Shown here in pieces: positions 32,620 through 42,447 of a stretch of DNA of 64,000 nt. The stretch's first letter is position 1; every line of letters starts with the position of its first letter. Position numbers and translations under genes: made by a program. Under the pieces are notes generated by a model, which was given only the letters and a program-made list of their open reading frames with translations, did no database searches and was not told the origin of the DNA. Source of the stretch: Rhipidocladum racemiflorum (lineage: Eukaryota > Streptophyta > Magnoliopsida > Poales > Poaceae); assembly GCA_036346355.1 (NCBI GenBank), contig CM070588.1, forward strand, positions 17,345,914 to 17,409,913, read 5' to 3'.

Positions 32620-34441
32620 TGTGAAATCATGTCTTTGAAAAATTGGCTTTGAACTGAAAAATTAACTTAGATTTGAATTTGCAAAATGTGTTTGTTCATG
32701 TGTTTTGACAATTTGACAAGAAAGCGATAAGTTACGCGTAGCGCGGACAAAGTTCTCAAGAAACAAGAAGTTTCCCATCTGCGACAGACAGTGTTTTTGG
32801 GTCTGTTGTGAACATGTTTTTGAGCCCATGACCGAAGTCATTTTCACATGTACAACGGACAGCTTTTCTTGGTCCGTTGTGAACAAGCTTTTTCGGTTTG
32901 GATAATTTCTTGGAACCAAGATTTTCACATGTACAACGGACTAATTCTTTTTGTCCGGTCGTGAATGGACTTTTTCTAGGGTTTTACTTTTGTGAAACCG
33001 AAGCGTGGCACGCTTATACGGACAAGCTTCGGGTCCGCTTGTGAACTTGTTTTGAGCTCATGACCGAAGCCATTTTTAGATGTACAACGGACCAACTTTG
33101 TTTGTCCGTTGTGAGCGTGTTTTTCCGCGTTTGGTTGGCTTCTTGGAACAGAAACTTTTCTATACAACGGACCAACTTTGTTTGTCCGTCGTGAATGCGT
33201 TTTCGCTCAATTAGGGTTTTGAGCGATTTGGATTTGAATTTTGAATGTGAATTTGAAATTTGTAATGATTTCATGATGCTTCTTTTGAAGTGGACTTTAT
33301 GCAATACTCATGTGAGTAGTTGCATGGATTTACATTGAGTCAAGTCGTGGACTTGTGCTCGGATTTGTTTTGTGGTTTGTTCATGTGCAGGTATTGCTCG
33401 AAGACGAATGTGGTCGATGACGGACCGAAGTAGGTTCATGGTGGAACTGAGGTTCGGGACTAGGTTCAGGAGGAACCGAGGTCTTGGTGGTCAAGGATGT
33501 CATGCGGGACATTCGGGCTAAGAGAATGGTGCACATGAAGAATGGTTAGTCACGTGAGAATGGCAGGAGGTCATTCGCGTGCAAAGTGTTAGTCACGTGA
33601 GTATGGCAGGTGGCCATACGCGTGCAAAGTGTTAGACACGTGAGTATGGTAGGGTTGCCATACGCAGCGTGCAAGAGTTGTACTCGGCCTGGTTGGGCCA
33701 AGTAGAGTTGAGTTGGATACAGTTTCCTTCTAGGAATAGGAATCGTATTCGTAACTCTTTGTGGGTTGGTGCTTTAAATAGGTGGGGGGTCTCCTGTTGA
33801 AAGGCATCAAGTAGAGCTGAGCGCATCAAGCTTTGAGCTTGGTTTTAGGGTTTGTACTCTTTTGATGAGAGTATTTTAGACAAGAAATAAAGATCAATTC
33901 TTCCAAGATTTTTGCGTACTACAAGAACCACGCCGCTACAGTATTTTCTGTTTTGGTTCTTGTTTGCATGCTTGATCTAGTTCTAGATTGGTTTTTGTTC
34001 TTCAAGTTTTATCTTGATTTGATCCATCAAAAACCTCTCTAGGGTTTTGATCTAGTGTTTCTCAAAGTCTAGTTGATCAATCTTTTGTCGTTCTTGTTTA
34101 ATCTTGAAGTTTTGATTAGATTGATTCTCGTCAAGTTCTGGATCAGCAAGCTTGCGAAGCTCATAACTTTTGATCCGTAAGTCCGATCGAGCTGATTCTT
34201 TTTGGGTTCGATTCGTATTGGAATCTAGTTTCTTGTGTCCGAATTTCAGATCGTTTCGACGGTTGGATCTCCGGGAATTCTCGTTTTACCAAACCTCTGT
34301 CATTCTGTTTTTGTCGAAAACGAGGCAATTATTTGGTTCTGTTTTGGGGTGAACTTTTAATAGGTCAAGAATTTGGTTTTAGCTTCCGCACAATCATTCA
34401 CCCCCCCTCTGATTGCTATATTCGTATACTTCGATCCTACA
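32620..34441 (+). repeat. C1 3' LTR
   Basis: A 1822-bp LTR, colinear with 24278-26096. Differences are many for such a colinear pair and are largely at CTG/CAG contexts and in short indels. The start is preceded by AAGGGGGAGAT and the end is followed by CTGAC. Confidence 0.95.
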
Positions 34442-34446
34442 CTGAC

Positions 34447-35927
34447 GTCAGCCGGTCAATGGACTTGGTCCACGCTCGGCTCGGGTCTACCGTGGACTCG
34501 GTTCACGGCTCCACGTGTCACTGACATGTGGGTCCCCCTCGGGTGACGTCATTGCTGACGTCAGCGGGTCTCAGCCCACGGTGCTGACAGGTGGGACCCG
34601 CTGTGACGTCATGGGTGACGTCACGGTGCGGTCGCTGACACGCGGGCCCGGCGTGTCAGTGACCCACACGTACGCCCGCGTGGCGCGGCGGTTCGGCTCC
34701 CTGGACAAGTGGCACGATCGTGGTCGTTGGTTTGAAATCCAACGGCTAGGATTGGGTTTGGGCGTCATGTGCTTGGGGCGCACGTGGCCGATCGTGGGCT
34801 GTTGGATCTTGATCCAACGGTCCAGATCCAATCTAGCCTGGTGCAGTTCTTGCTACGTGGCGCAACCTAAGCCGTTGGATCTAGATCCAACGGTTGGGAT
34901 TAGATCTAGGATTTTCAACGGGGAAACTCACCGAGGGTGACGTGGCGCGATCTGGGCCTTTGGATCTTGATCGGACGGTTGGTGGAGCTCGGGGTCAGCG
35001 ATGGCTTCACGGCGGAGTTGCGGCTGCCGGCGCTGAGGACGGTGACCACACGAACGGCGTTTGGGGCGTGCTCCGGCGAGGTGAAAGGTCCTCGCCGACG
35101 CGCTTGACTCGGGCTGCTCCGGAATCGGGCTCAGCGGCGGCGAGAACGGCGACGGCGGCGGAATCGGCGTTTAACATGCGGCGAGCGAATTCCAACTCCG
35201 GCGCGAGCTCAGACGGCAAGCGGGCGACGGCTCGGCGAGATGGCTTGGGGCACGCAGTGCGCCACGGAAGAGGGCAACCTCGGGCGATGTCTCACGCATT
35301 AAATAACCCCGGGATGCGCGCACAAATCGGAACCCTAACGAGACACGGCGGCTACACGGCGGAGGAATCCGGCTCGGACTCGGCGGGGACGACGACGGAG
35401 AACCGTCCACATGGCGCGATCGACGGTCACGATCGCGCGGGCACGATCGGACCCGGCCTGGTTTCGGCTCGAACCGATACGGTCCAATCCGAACCGTTGG
35501 ATTCCGATCCAACGGTCGGGATCGAGTAGGGTTAGGACTGGGTTTGGTCGAGTCAGTTGGCTCAGGTCGGACTCGAGTCCGACTCGGGTTCCGACTCGGT
35601 CGGATGAACAGTACTCGACCCAAGTTGATTTTCCAGCGATTTAATATTTAAAATACTTCCCAGAAATTCATTTAATTCATTAAAAATATCAAAAGACTCA
35701 GAAAAATTCCAGAAAAATTCTAGAAAATATTTTATGGTATTTGGGACTCAAATAAAATATTTCCAACAAAATTTTATTTGTAAAATTTAATTCTTTAATT
35801 ATTTCAAAATGGAATAAATTCAAATAAATTCCAAATAAATCCAAATAAATTCCAGAAAATTCCAAAAATTCACCAAAGTGCCAAATCACACATGAATTTA
35901 AGAAAAGCAAAATTTTGGGGTGTTACA
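34447..35927 (-). repeat. B LTR3, part 2 (right of C1), 5' end of B
   Basis: It continues LTR3 from the C1 insertion and ends in TGTTACA, which on the minus strand is the TGTAACACC start of element B. It is followed by the GCTGG duplication. Confidence 0.93.
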
Positions 35928-36768
35928 GCTGGATATCCTTGGCCCGTTCCCGCGGGCCACAGGGGGCTACACCCATCTGTTCGTTGCCATCGACAAGTTT
36001 ACCAAATGGGTGGAAGCCGAAGTAGTAAGGGCGATTACAGCCGTCGCTGCGATCAAATTCATGCAAGGAATCTTCGCCCACTTCGGGGTCGCCAACCGCA
36101 TCATCACCGACAACGGCACACAGTTCACCAGCGCTGCTTTCTTGGGTTTCTGTGAAGAAATGGGCACCAAGGTTTGTTTTGCCTCAGTAGCCCACCCAAG
36201 GAGTAATGGCCAAGTTGAGCGGGCCAAAGCGCTAGTGCTGAAGGGCCTCAAGACCAGGGTGTTTGATCGACTCCACAAGCGCGGAGCCCGGTGGACTGAA
36301 GAGCTCACGGCAGTGCTGTGGTCGCTTCGTACCACTCCCAGCCGGGCCACCGGGGAAACTCCCTTTTTTCTGGTCTACGGTGCGGAAGTGGTCCTACCCT
36401 CGGAGCTGGCCTTAGGGTCACCACGCGTGGCGGTGTTCACTGAGGAAGCCCAGGAAGACTTGCGTCGAGAGGACATCAACCTCCTGGAAGAAGTGCGGGA
36501 TCGCGCAGCCTTGTGCGCTGCCCGGTATCAGCAGAGTCTCAGGCAGTACCACGCCGCCTGGGTCAGCGAGAGAACACTGGCAGTTGGCGACCTGGTCTTC
36601 CGCAGAGTTCAGACGCATGCTGGGTTGCACAAGCTGTCTCCCCAGTGGGAGGGCCCCTTTAAGGTGGTCTCAGTCTCTCGCCCCGGGGCAGTCTGGTTGG
36701 CCACTGAAGACGAAGAGGAGTTGGTGAACTCCCAAAACATAGAGCTTCTGCACAAGTTCTATCCCTGA
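35928..36768 (+). CDS. pol: Element A pol: integrase catalytic core and C-terminus (open)
   Basis: It resumes the integrase broken at 4005. All catalytic acids can be seen: LDILGPFPRATGG (first Asp), ITDNGTQF (second Asp) and NGQVERAKAL (Glu). The C-terminal part keeps a GPF motif (PQWEGPFKVVSVS) and ends SQNIELLHKFYP before TGA. The 280 codons are free of stops, unlike the part left of B. The ATG-like start at 35920 belongs to LTR3, so this is only the 3' piece of a split gene. The downstream gene on the other strand starts more than 3 kb away. Confidence 0.9.
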
Positions 36769-37417
36769 GAAGGCTGTAAGTACAGAGCTGCGCACCCCGA
36801 CCAGCCGAGTTGAGCGTTCCTCTCCAACGCTGGTCAGGGGAAGCCTCTGTTTAATTCAGTGTCTAGTTTCTATTCAAAACAGTTGTCACCTTTGTTCTGG
36901 CTTGTGCCCCGATGGGCCATGTCCGCGTAATTGCCCTCAGTACCTTAAGGCTCTCTGAATTCTCGATGGTGAAAGTGGGACCACTGGGTGAGCGTGGCGG
37001 GCAAGGATGGGCGATCGGACGGCTGGTTTGGCATGGTTTTCAACACGTTCACGACGCTCTGGGTGTCCCCGTGAGAACCATCGAACACCACTACCGAGAG
37101 CCTACTACCCTGCCACACCTCACCAAGTGTTCGGCCCCAAGAGACCACGAGAGCAGTTAGTTTCACAGGGTCCTAAGGTCCTGAGATAGCGATATTCCGG
37201 CGTGAGGGATCCAGACCCTGCACCCTGACTAACACCTAATGCATGCGGTTGCCTTTTTGTTCGTCCTGAACTAGCATAGTGGATGGGCGGACAAGCATCC
37301 AAACATAAGATGACATGCGAAGGGAAGTATATACATTCATAAACAGGAAACTGACTTGCAAGAGTCTTTTACAGGTAATGCAAAACAAAAAAGCAGGTGA
37401 AGCTAAGTCTGGAGCCT
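36769..37417 (+). other. Element A: non-coding stretch between pol and the antisense gene
   Basis: No supported gene. A short inverted repeat (CGACCAGC...GCTGGTCAG) near 36798-36838 lies just after the pol stop, where a transcript end could form. The rest is unremarkable. Confidence 0.5.
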
Positions 37418-39916
37418 TCACTCCTCGTCCGCCGCGGCTTCCGCGGCTGCCTGGTCCTCCACCAGGTCGACTTCCAGCCTGAGTGCCACATCCTCAGCCA
37501 CTGCTTCCAGTACCAGGTTGACCATCTCAAGCTAGTCAGCGACTTGCTCGACGGTGTCGCTGACCTGCGCCTCGGCGTGGGCCCAGTCCCCTTCCACCCC
37601 TTGGATGATGACCAGGGGTCGGTTAGCATCACCGGCCGGGCGCAAGCAGCAAGCACGCACGGTGGATCGCCCGCCCCTCTTGGCTGGACCGGGTGGCTAA
37701 GGTGCTGGGCAGGAGGGTGAGGAAGTCGGCGATCCGGCTCATGCAGAAGGCATAATGCCGGGCTGTCTGCTCGACCGGGGCCGGCTGCTCCAGTCCCAGT
37801 GGCGCCAAGCTGGCCACCATCCGGTCGAAAGCAAGGTGCGGCATAAGGGTGGTCTCAGCCTCCGCGCGGAGCCGCTCGCCCTTCTCCTCGTCGCGCTCTC
37901 GGGCGATCGCCTCGACGCGGAGAGCTCCTTGCTCCCTCTCCTGCTGCAGGCCCCGCTCTAACCGCTCTGCCTGGTCGCGCCAGTCCTGCACCTCCTTGCG
38001 GAGGCGGTTGATCTCCACGGTGGCCTCCCTCAGCCTCTCCCTGCTCGTCGCGAGGTGGCCGCTCACGCGGGAGTGCAACTCGCCAAGGGCGGCCAGCAGA
38101 GCGTCCACATCCGCCGAGGGGATCGAGGCGCTGGGGACCTCCGGAGTGGCCGGCAAGCCCATCCCGCCTCCGGGTAGTAAGACGGCCGCCCCTGCGGCGG
38201 CCACCGGGTGGTCGCCTGGGCTGCCTTGGTGTCCGATCGCCGTAGCCGGCGCTGCCACGGCTGCTGCAGTGCCCTGGTCGCCCCCGGCTGGGGCACTCGA
38301 AGTAGACGCCCTGAAGGAGGTAAAAAAGAGGTAAGACTTTCAGATTTAAGGAATTTAACACTGTGTTGTGTGTCAGTTTGCGTACCCGGCTGAAGGCCTC
38401 CGGATCGAGGGCCGTCTGACGTCACCCCGTGGCGCGGCAGACGGAGGGACGATAGGTGACGGTAGTGGCGGAGGGACGATGGGTGCCGGCGGCTGCGGAG
38501 GGACGATCGGTGCCGGCGGCGGCGGAGGAAGGATCGGCGGCGGCGGTGGATAAATCGGCCCAGCCGGCGGCAACGGATTGACCAGCGCCGGTGGCGATAA
38601 GCGAAATCGACTGCGCCGGCGGCAGCGAGCGGGTCGACTTGCGCCGGCGGTGGCAGAGGAACGACCGGCGCTGGCGGGGCTATGGTCGAAGCAGCGCCAA
38701 CTTCGACCACCTCAACGGAAGCGGTTGAAGTGGCAACTACGGCCGCCGAAGAGCTCCCCGCCCCAGTCGTGGTCGTGACGTCCCCTGGCGCAACGCGAAC
38801 CCTCCTGGGGCTGGGACCAGGGGCGTTGTTGTCAGCAGGGCGCTTGTCCCTCCTCTGGTCGCCGGCTGGAGGAAGGTCCCGGATCGTCAATGCCCCTTGG
38901 CGGGGCGTGTTCACCAGCCCCATGGCGTCCATAATGGGCATGGCACGGATGATCGCCACCCGTTCCCGGGGCTCCACTCGGCAGAGTGGGAGTGCGCCTG
39001 CCGGGAAAGGTGGGAGGTTGCTGGAGGCACCCAGCAAGACCATCCAGGACTCAAGTTTTGCGGGGGACAAGTCCCCTGCGACTGAAAAAAAGAAGAGAAA
39101 AGAAGAAAGAGAGAGGAATGAAGCCGTCGTTAGTTCAGCAGCGGTTGCAAAGAAACAACAAAAAGAAAGGGAAATAAGTAACCTACCTCCGGGAGCCGTC
39201 CTGGTCATGTCATCAGAGCCCGTGTACTGCCAGGCGGGGCGAGCACGGCGGCGCAGCGGGCTGATTCTCCGAGAAATGTAGTCCCGGAGAACCATGCCTC
39301 CCGTCAAGCCCGCTGTTCGCAACTGGTCCACGCGGGCCAGCATCGCCTGGAGCTCGGGTGTCTCATCGACGTGAGCTCCCCAGGTGGGGGTGCTGACCGC
39401 TGGCCCACTCAGCAAGTCCAGGACTTCTACGCCGCTGTCGTCCTCGACGTAGAACCACTCATTGCACCACGCCCTCCAGTTGGAACGGAGGTCTAGCAGA
39501 ATGTAGCGGGAAGCCGTGCCATCCTGAAGGCGGAGGTGGCAGGAGCCTGCTGTGGTGGAGAGGTCCTTGGCCGTGCGCAAGGAGTAGAAGAGACGAAAGA
39601 GAGGAAGATTGGGGGCCACTCCTACGAACATCTCGCAGAAGTGGGCAAAGACAGCAAGAAAGATGATGGAATTAGGAGGAAGGTGAACGTTGTGGATGGA
39701 GTAGAAGTTGAGGACGGCGAGGTAGAAGTCGGAGATCGGCGGGAGGAGACCGGCCAGCATCCCCCAGCCGAAGAAGATTACTTCCCCGGGGCGGCAACAG
39801 GGCGCAGCGGTCCCGGCGCGAGTGCGGAAGGTGCCACCGGCAACGTACCGGGAAAACCTCGAGGCTTCGATATCCTCGACGGTCGATGGAGGGAGCAAAG
39901 GTGCTGGCAACGCCAT
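37418..39916 (-). pseudogene. Element A antisense gene, three exons, Transposase_28-type (gypsy-associated) protein
   Basis: It starts at ATG 39916 (MALPAPLLPPSTVEDIEASR). Exon 1 (39916-39187) holds the conserved domain, with EVIFFGWGMLAGLLPPISDF and NSIIFLAVFAHFCEMFVGVAP. Intron 1 (39186-39082, AG|GTAGGT...TTTCAG) and intron 2 (38385-38311, GG|GTACGC...CTTCAG) have consensus borders and keep the frame. Exon 2 is proline-rich. Exon 3 (38310-37418) is a long coiled coil (RERLREATVEINRLRKEVQ, LERGLQQEREQGALRVEAIA) with an acidic end (DQAA...ADEE). There are frame breaks near 38600 and 37640 and a TAG at 37534-37532 (CAG ancestral). Antisense genes of this type behind pol are known in Grande/RIRE2-like Tat elements. 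The function is unknown. Confidence 0.78.
38440..38555 (-). repeat. About 30-bp repeat coding for proline-rich units (PPAPIVPP)
   Basis: Four imperfect copies of GGAGGGACGAT(A/G/C)GGTG plus a GGC-rich spacer. In the antisense frame they give repeated APIVPP / PSPIVPP. The number of copies probably varies between elements. Confidence 0.7.
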
Positions 39917-40032
39917 GTGAGCAAAGAAGGAAAGACGCAAGAAGGAGGTGATGCAAGGCGAAGGAGCAGTTCGCAGGGAGCAAAGGCAAAGGATAACGAA
40001 AGAACGAACCGCCCCTCCCCCCGGTAGCCACC

Positions 40033-40039
40033 TTTATAT
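40033..40039 (-). promoter_or_regulatory. Candidate TATA box of the antisense gene
   Basis: The minus strand reads CATATAAAGG, about 115 bp upstream of the antisense ATG (39916) and 250 bp inside the LTR start. It is well placed for an internal promoter driving the antisense transcript. No start site is proven. Confidence 0.5.
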
Positions 40040-40264
40040 GTGTGCAGGGGGGTGCTTTGGCGGGAATCCCAAAAGAATCAGAAAAGGTGCGGGCGCATTC
40101 CCAAGGCCCGCGCCGATTATGAGGCAGGGGCGGCTGCACGTTCCGCCTCGATGCCCAGAAACGGCGGCAGCATTTAAAGCCGCAGCGTTATGTGGGCATT
40201 TGTAATGGACCCACCCGGGAGACTGAGCCGCTTTTTGTTTTTCAAAAAGGTAAAAAGGGCGCTC

Positions 40265-40285
40265 CAGGGTGGGTTCGGCGGCTAC
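40265..40285 (+). other. Polypurine tract of element A
   Basis: CAGGGTGGGTTCGGCGGCTAC directly precedes the LTR start TGTCGGTG. The form resembles the GGGGGCTAC-TGTCGGTG junction common in Tat elements of grasses, but this copy is degenerate. Confidence 0.55.
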
Positions 40286-40342
40286 TGTCGGTGTATTCTA
40301 CACCAGGGTGACCACTACACTTTGGTAAGAGCCGCTAGCGGA

Positions 40343-40612
40343 CACGTGGCGTCTAGACCACGCCGCTGGCGGTCAGAAGGGTTGCCGTCCAGCTGATAGG
40401 TGGTGACCAGACCACGCCGTTGGCGGTCAGCTGTCGGATCGCCCAGCGGACAGGTGGCGACCAGGCCACACCGCTGGCGGTCAGCCGTGTGATCGCCCAG
40501 CGGACAAGTGGCGACCAGGCCACGCCGTTGGCGGTCAGCCGTGTGATCGCCCAGTGGACAGGTGGCGACCAGGCCACGCCGCTGGCGGTCAGCCGTGTGA
40601 TCGCTCAGCTCC
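40343..40612 (+). repeat. Five 54-bp tandem repeats in the U3 of A's LTR
   Basis: Units start at 40343, 40397, 40451, 40505 and 40559. The later units share CAGGTGGCGACCAGGCCAC and TGGCGGTCAGCCGTGTGATC. The first has CACGTGGC, a G-box. The length of 54 is a multiple of three, so accidental open frames run through on both strands. Such arrays upstream of a TATA box could modulate promoter strength. Confidence 0.88.
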
Positions 40613-40946
40613 CGAGACCACCTAGTGGCCTGTGCAGCCGCGCAGAAGGTCAAAGACATTTAATGCATATCGTGTGCATTAAATGGGAGTAATGAAGGCC
40701 ATAGTATGGCGGCGTGTGTTCCCAACGCGCACCATAATGACAAGTGACGTCATGGTGCAATTTCCCACCCCAGCAACCGGGCAGAGTCGGCAGGCGCAGG
40801 GTCCTAGGCGGGGAGAAGACGGTTGTGCTAGGGCATTAAGTGTGCTGCAAGAACAGTGACAGGCGCATTAAATGAAGTGTGGTAGTGTGGCAGTGTACTC
40901 AGTGGGCTAAGCTTTTGCCTGTCCCATGCGCCCCAGCCAGCCTGAG

Positions 40947-40954
40947 TATAAAAG
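40947..40954 (+). promoter_or_regulatory. TATA box of A's LTR
   Basis: TATAAAAG, downstream of the tandem repeats, in the plus orientation of the element. Confidence 0.65.
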
Positions 40955-41286
40955 GTAGCTGGGGTGCATGGGAGAGGGGGTTCGACTCTTTTCTTTGTGT
41001 GAGTTGGTTGGACTCTTTTCGGTTGGTTCTCCCTGTTTAGAGTGAGAAGTCGAGATCTCCTTGTTCCGGGTTCTTTCGATTTCTCTAAGAACACCAGCAA
41101 AAATAACACTAGCAGGACTAGGGCTATTACTCGTAAGGAGGGCCCGAACCTGGGTAAGCCTGAGTGTCTTCTTGCGAGCTTCACCTGTTTTCCTTCTACC
41201 ATCTCCCGAGCAATCTCCGCGAAAGCCCCCCGTTCGGACTTCTTTTACCCCATCTCGAAAGGGGTCTGTTAGCTCATACGCTGACA

Positions 41287-41596
41287 ATTGGTTTTTCTGT
41301 AAATACGTGAAAGTGTTGTATCGTTTTGTGAATACAGATCAAATCTTGTGAATACAGTGGAGAACTTTATGTTGAGAAATCCTTGAGTCAGCCATTCTGA
41401 AGATGGTAACCCTAGCGAATATTTGAAGCAAAATCTGACGCTAGGAAATCAGAACATCCAGACTCCATCATTGTGGGAATCACGATGAGTTGGAAGAAAT
41501 TAATAAAGAAATATCCACTAATTATGTGAATTTAAGAGAGTTATATAAAAGAAAGAGTACAATTGTTGATATATATTTTGCCTCAAAATTGCTAAA
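41287..41596 (+). mobile_element. Old copia fragment (same family as C2)
   Basis: From about 41371 to 41596 the sequence matches the pol spacer of C2 (about 58021-58278) in order, including ATTGTGGGAATCACGA, GTTGGAAGAAATTAATAAAG and TTTGCCTCAAAATTGCTAAA. It is clearly diverged. 41287-41370 probably belongs to the same fragment but no match could be assigned. Element A appears to have inserted into this fragment. Confidence 0.7.
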
Positions 41597-41900
41597 CACT
41601 ACTACAGAATGGTACAATAATATCGCTTCATATAGGTCGGCTCCCAACTTTAAAAACAATCGATTGTGATAAATGTTTCGATGAGGGTGTTAATAATTGA
41701 TGGGGTATCATCACAATCAATTCTTACATATATATTGATTATAATGTGTGTAATACTACATCACAATTAATTCTTAAGTAGAAACCAATTGTAATGATAA
41801 TTTATATTTGTATCAGTTTACATTTAAAACCCTAATCACAGTCGGTTTGGATTGTATTTGTGTATCAGTCCATATATTTTCTCACCCTACCCTCACCTAG
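41594..41900 (+). mobile_element. Probable CACTA DNA-transposon end
   Basis: CACTACTACAGAA at 41597 fits the CACTA terminal motif. It follows AAA, which would be the 3-bp target duplication, and sits exactly where the copia match to C2 stops. The next 280 bp hold repeated related motifs in both orientations (CAATCGATTGTGAT, ATCACAATCAATTCTT, ATCACAATTAATTCTT, ACCAATTGTAATGAT), as expected of CACTA subterminal repeats. The other end is not in the window. Confidence 0.5.
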
Positions 41901-42447
41901 TCTCCGCCTGCTACTCGTCCCACCCTAGCTGCCTTCGCCCCCACGCTACCCTCGTCCCCTCCCCCTCCCCCGCATCCCCCACGCCTCCTCGCGCACCTCT
42001 GTCTCCTCTCTGGGGCCCGACGCCTCGTTAGGGGGTCGCTATCAGGAGCACCACGTTAGCAATAGAAAACTAATAGTAGAATATGGTTTTGGATTAGACT
42101 AATAATGGGGAAAGATAGGGTTCTTAGCTATTCTACTTCACTCTATTGGGAATAATCTGGGGAATCAATTCTTGACTCCTTTTCTCATACGTTCGGCTAA
42201 ATAGCCATCAGTTTACAGCGCAGTCAATTTGGAAATTAACAGCAACACAAAATTACATGAAGTTAAATAGTTCACCCGACAACAACTGAATTAACGAACA
42301 CTTATCATTCTAAATCACTTAAGAACCATATGATGCTACTTAGTCCCTCTTAGCCTTTGATCTTATCCGTCCGTTCCCTTCAAGTGAATTCGACGAAGCG
42401 TTTTGTTGGCATGCTGACTTCGTCAACGACTCCGTAGTCTCATTCCT
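41901..42447. other. Unassigned DNA between the CACTA-like end and element D
   Basis: It starts with a pyrimidine-rich, CCT/CCC-rich tract (41930-42010), then ordinary AT-balanced sequence. No frame, domain or repeat was recognised. The first half may be the inside of the CACTA-like element. Confidence 0.4.

Larger units (their letters stand above)
24278..34441 (+). mobile_element. Element C1: complete Sirevirus-like Ty1/copia retrotransposon
   Basis: It has LTRs of 1819 and 1822 bp (TGTGAAATC...CCTACA), a perfect initiator-Met primer site, gag with two zinc knuckles, pol in copia order (protease, integrase, RT, RNase H), a long 3' non-coding region with several polypurine tracts, and a 5-bp duplication. 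Long gag, repeated polypurine tracts and palindromic LTR repeats are features described for Sireviruses. It is nested inside B LTR3, so it is younger than the B integration. Confidence 0.93.
4006..35927 (-). mobile_element. Element B: tandem (three-LTR) Tekay/RIRE3-like chromovirus, with C1 nested inside
   Basis: On the minus strand the order is LTR3 (35927-22271, split by C1), internal region 2 (22270-16585), LTR2 (16584-13097), internal region 1 (13096-7454), LTR1 (7453-4006). Each LTR runs TGTAACACC...CCCGACA. Both internal regions have a primer site with TGGTATC, orf0, gag, protease, RT, RNase H, integrase with a C-terminal chromodomain, and a purine-rich tract. That order and the chromodomain place it in the chromovirus branch of Ty3/gypsy. 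The 3.5 kb LTRs and orf0 suggest the Tekay/RIRE3 group. One duplication (GCTGG) flanks all of it. Confidence 0.92.
35928..41286 (+). mobile_element. Element A, right segment to its 3' LTR end
   Basis: It holds the integrase end, an untranslated stretch, an antisense gene, a polypurine tract and the 3' LTR. Together with 2782-4005 it forms one Tat-lineage element whose 5' half is left of the window. Confidence 0.88.
40286..41286 (+). repeat. Element A 3' LTR
   Basis: A 1001-bp LTR from TGTCGGTGTATTC to ACGCTGACA. It contains five 54-bp tandem units (40343-40612) and a TATA box, TATAAAAG, at 40947-40954. The flank after it is ATTGG, whose duplicate would be left of the window. Confidence 0.82.

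Noticed and set aside
36900..37300. Short ORFs between A pol and the antisense gene
   Set aside because: They are 60-82 codons, overlap on both strands and have no domain or promoter. They are treated as chance.
38063..38640. Continuous 625-codon frame across the third part of the A antisense gene
   Set aside because: Beyond about 38600 the frame leaves the proline-rich exon and crosses intron 2. The spliced model joins exons better.
40343..40612. CRISPR-like array
   Set aside because: The units are head-to-tail tandem copies with no unique spacers, inside a plant LTR.
40315..40659. 115-codon minus-strand ORF in A's LTR
   Set aside because: It exists because the 54-bp tandem unit is a multiple of three with no stop. 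The peptide is repetitive without a domain.
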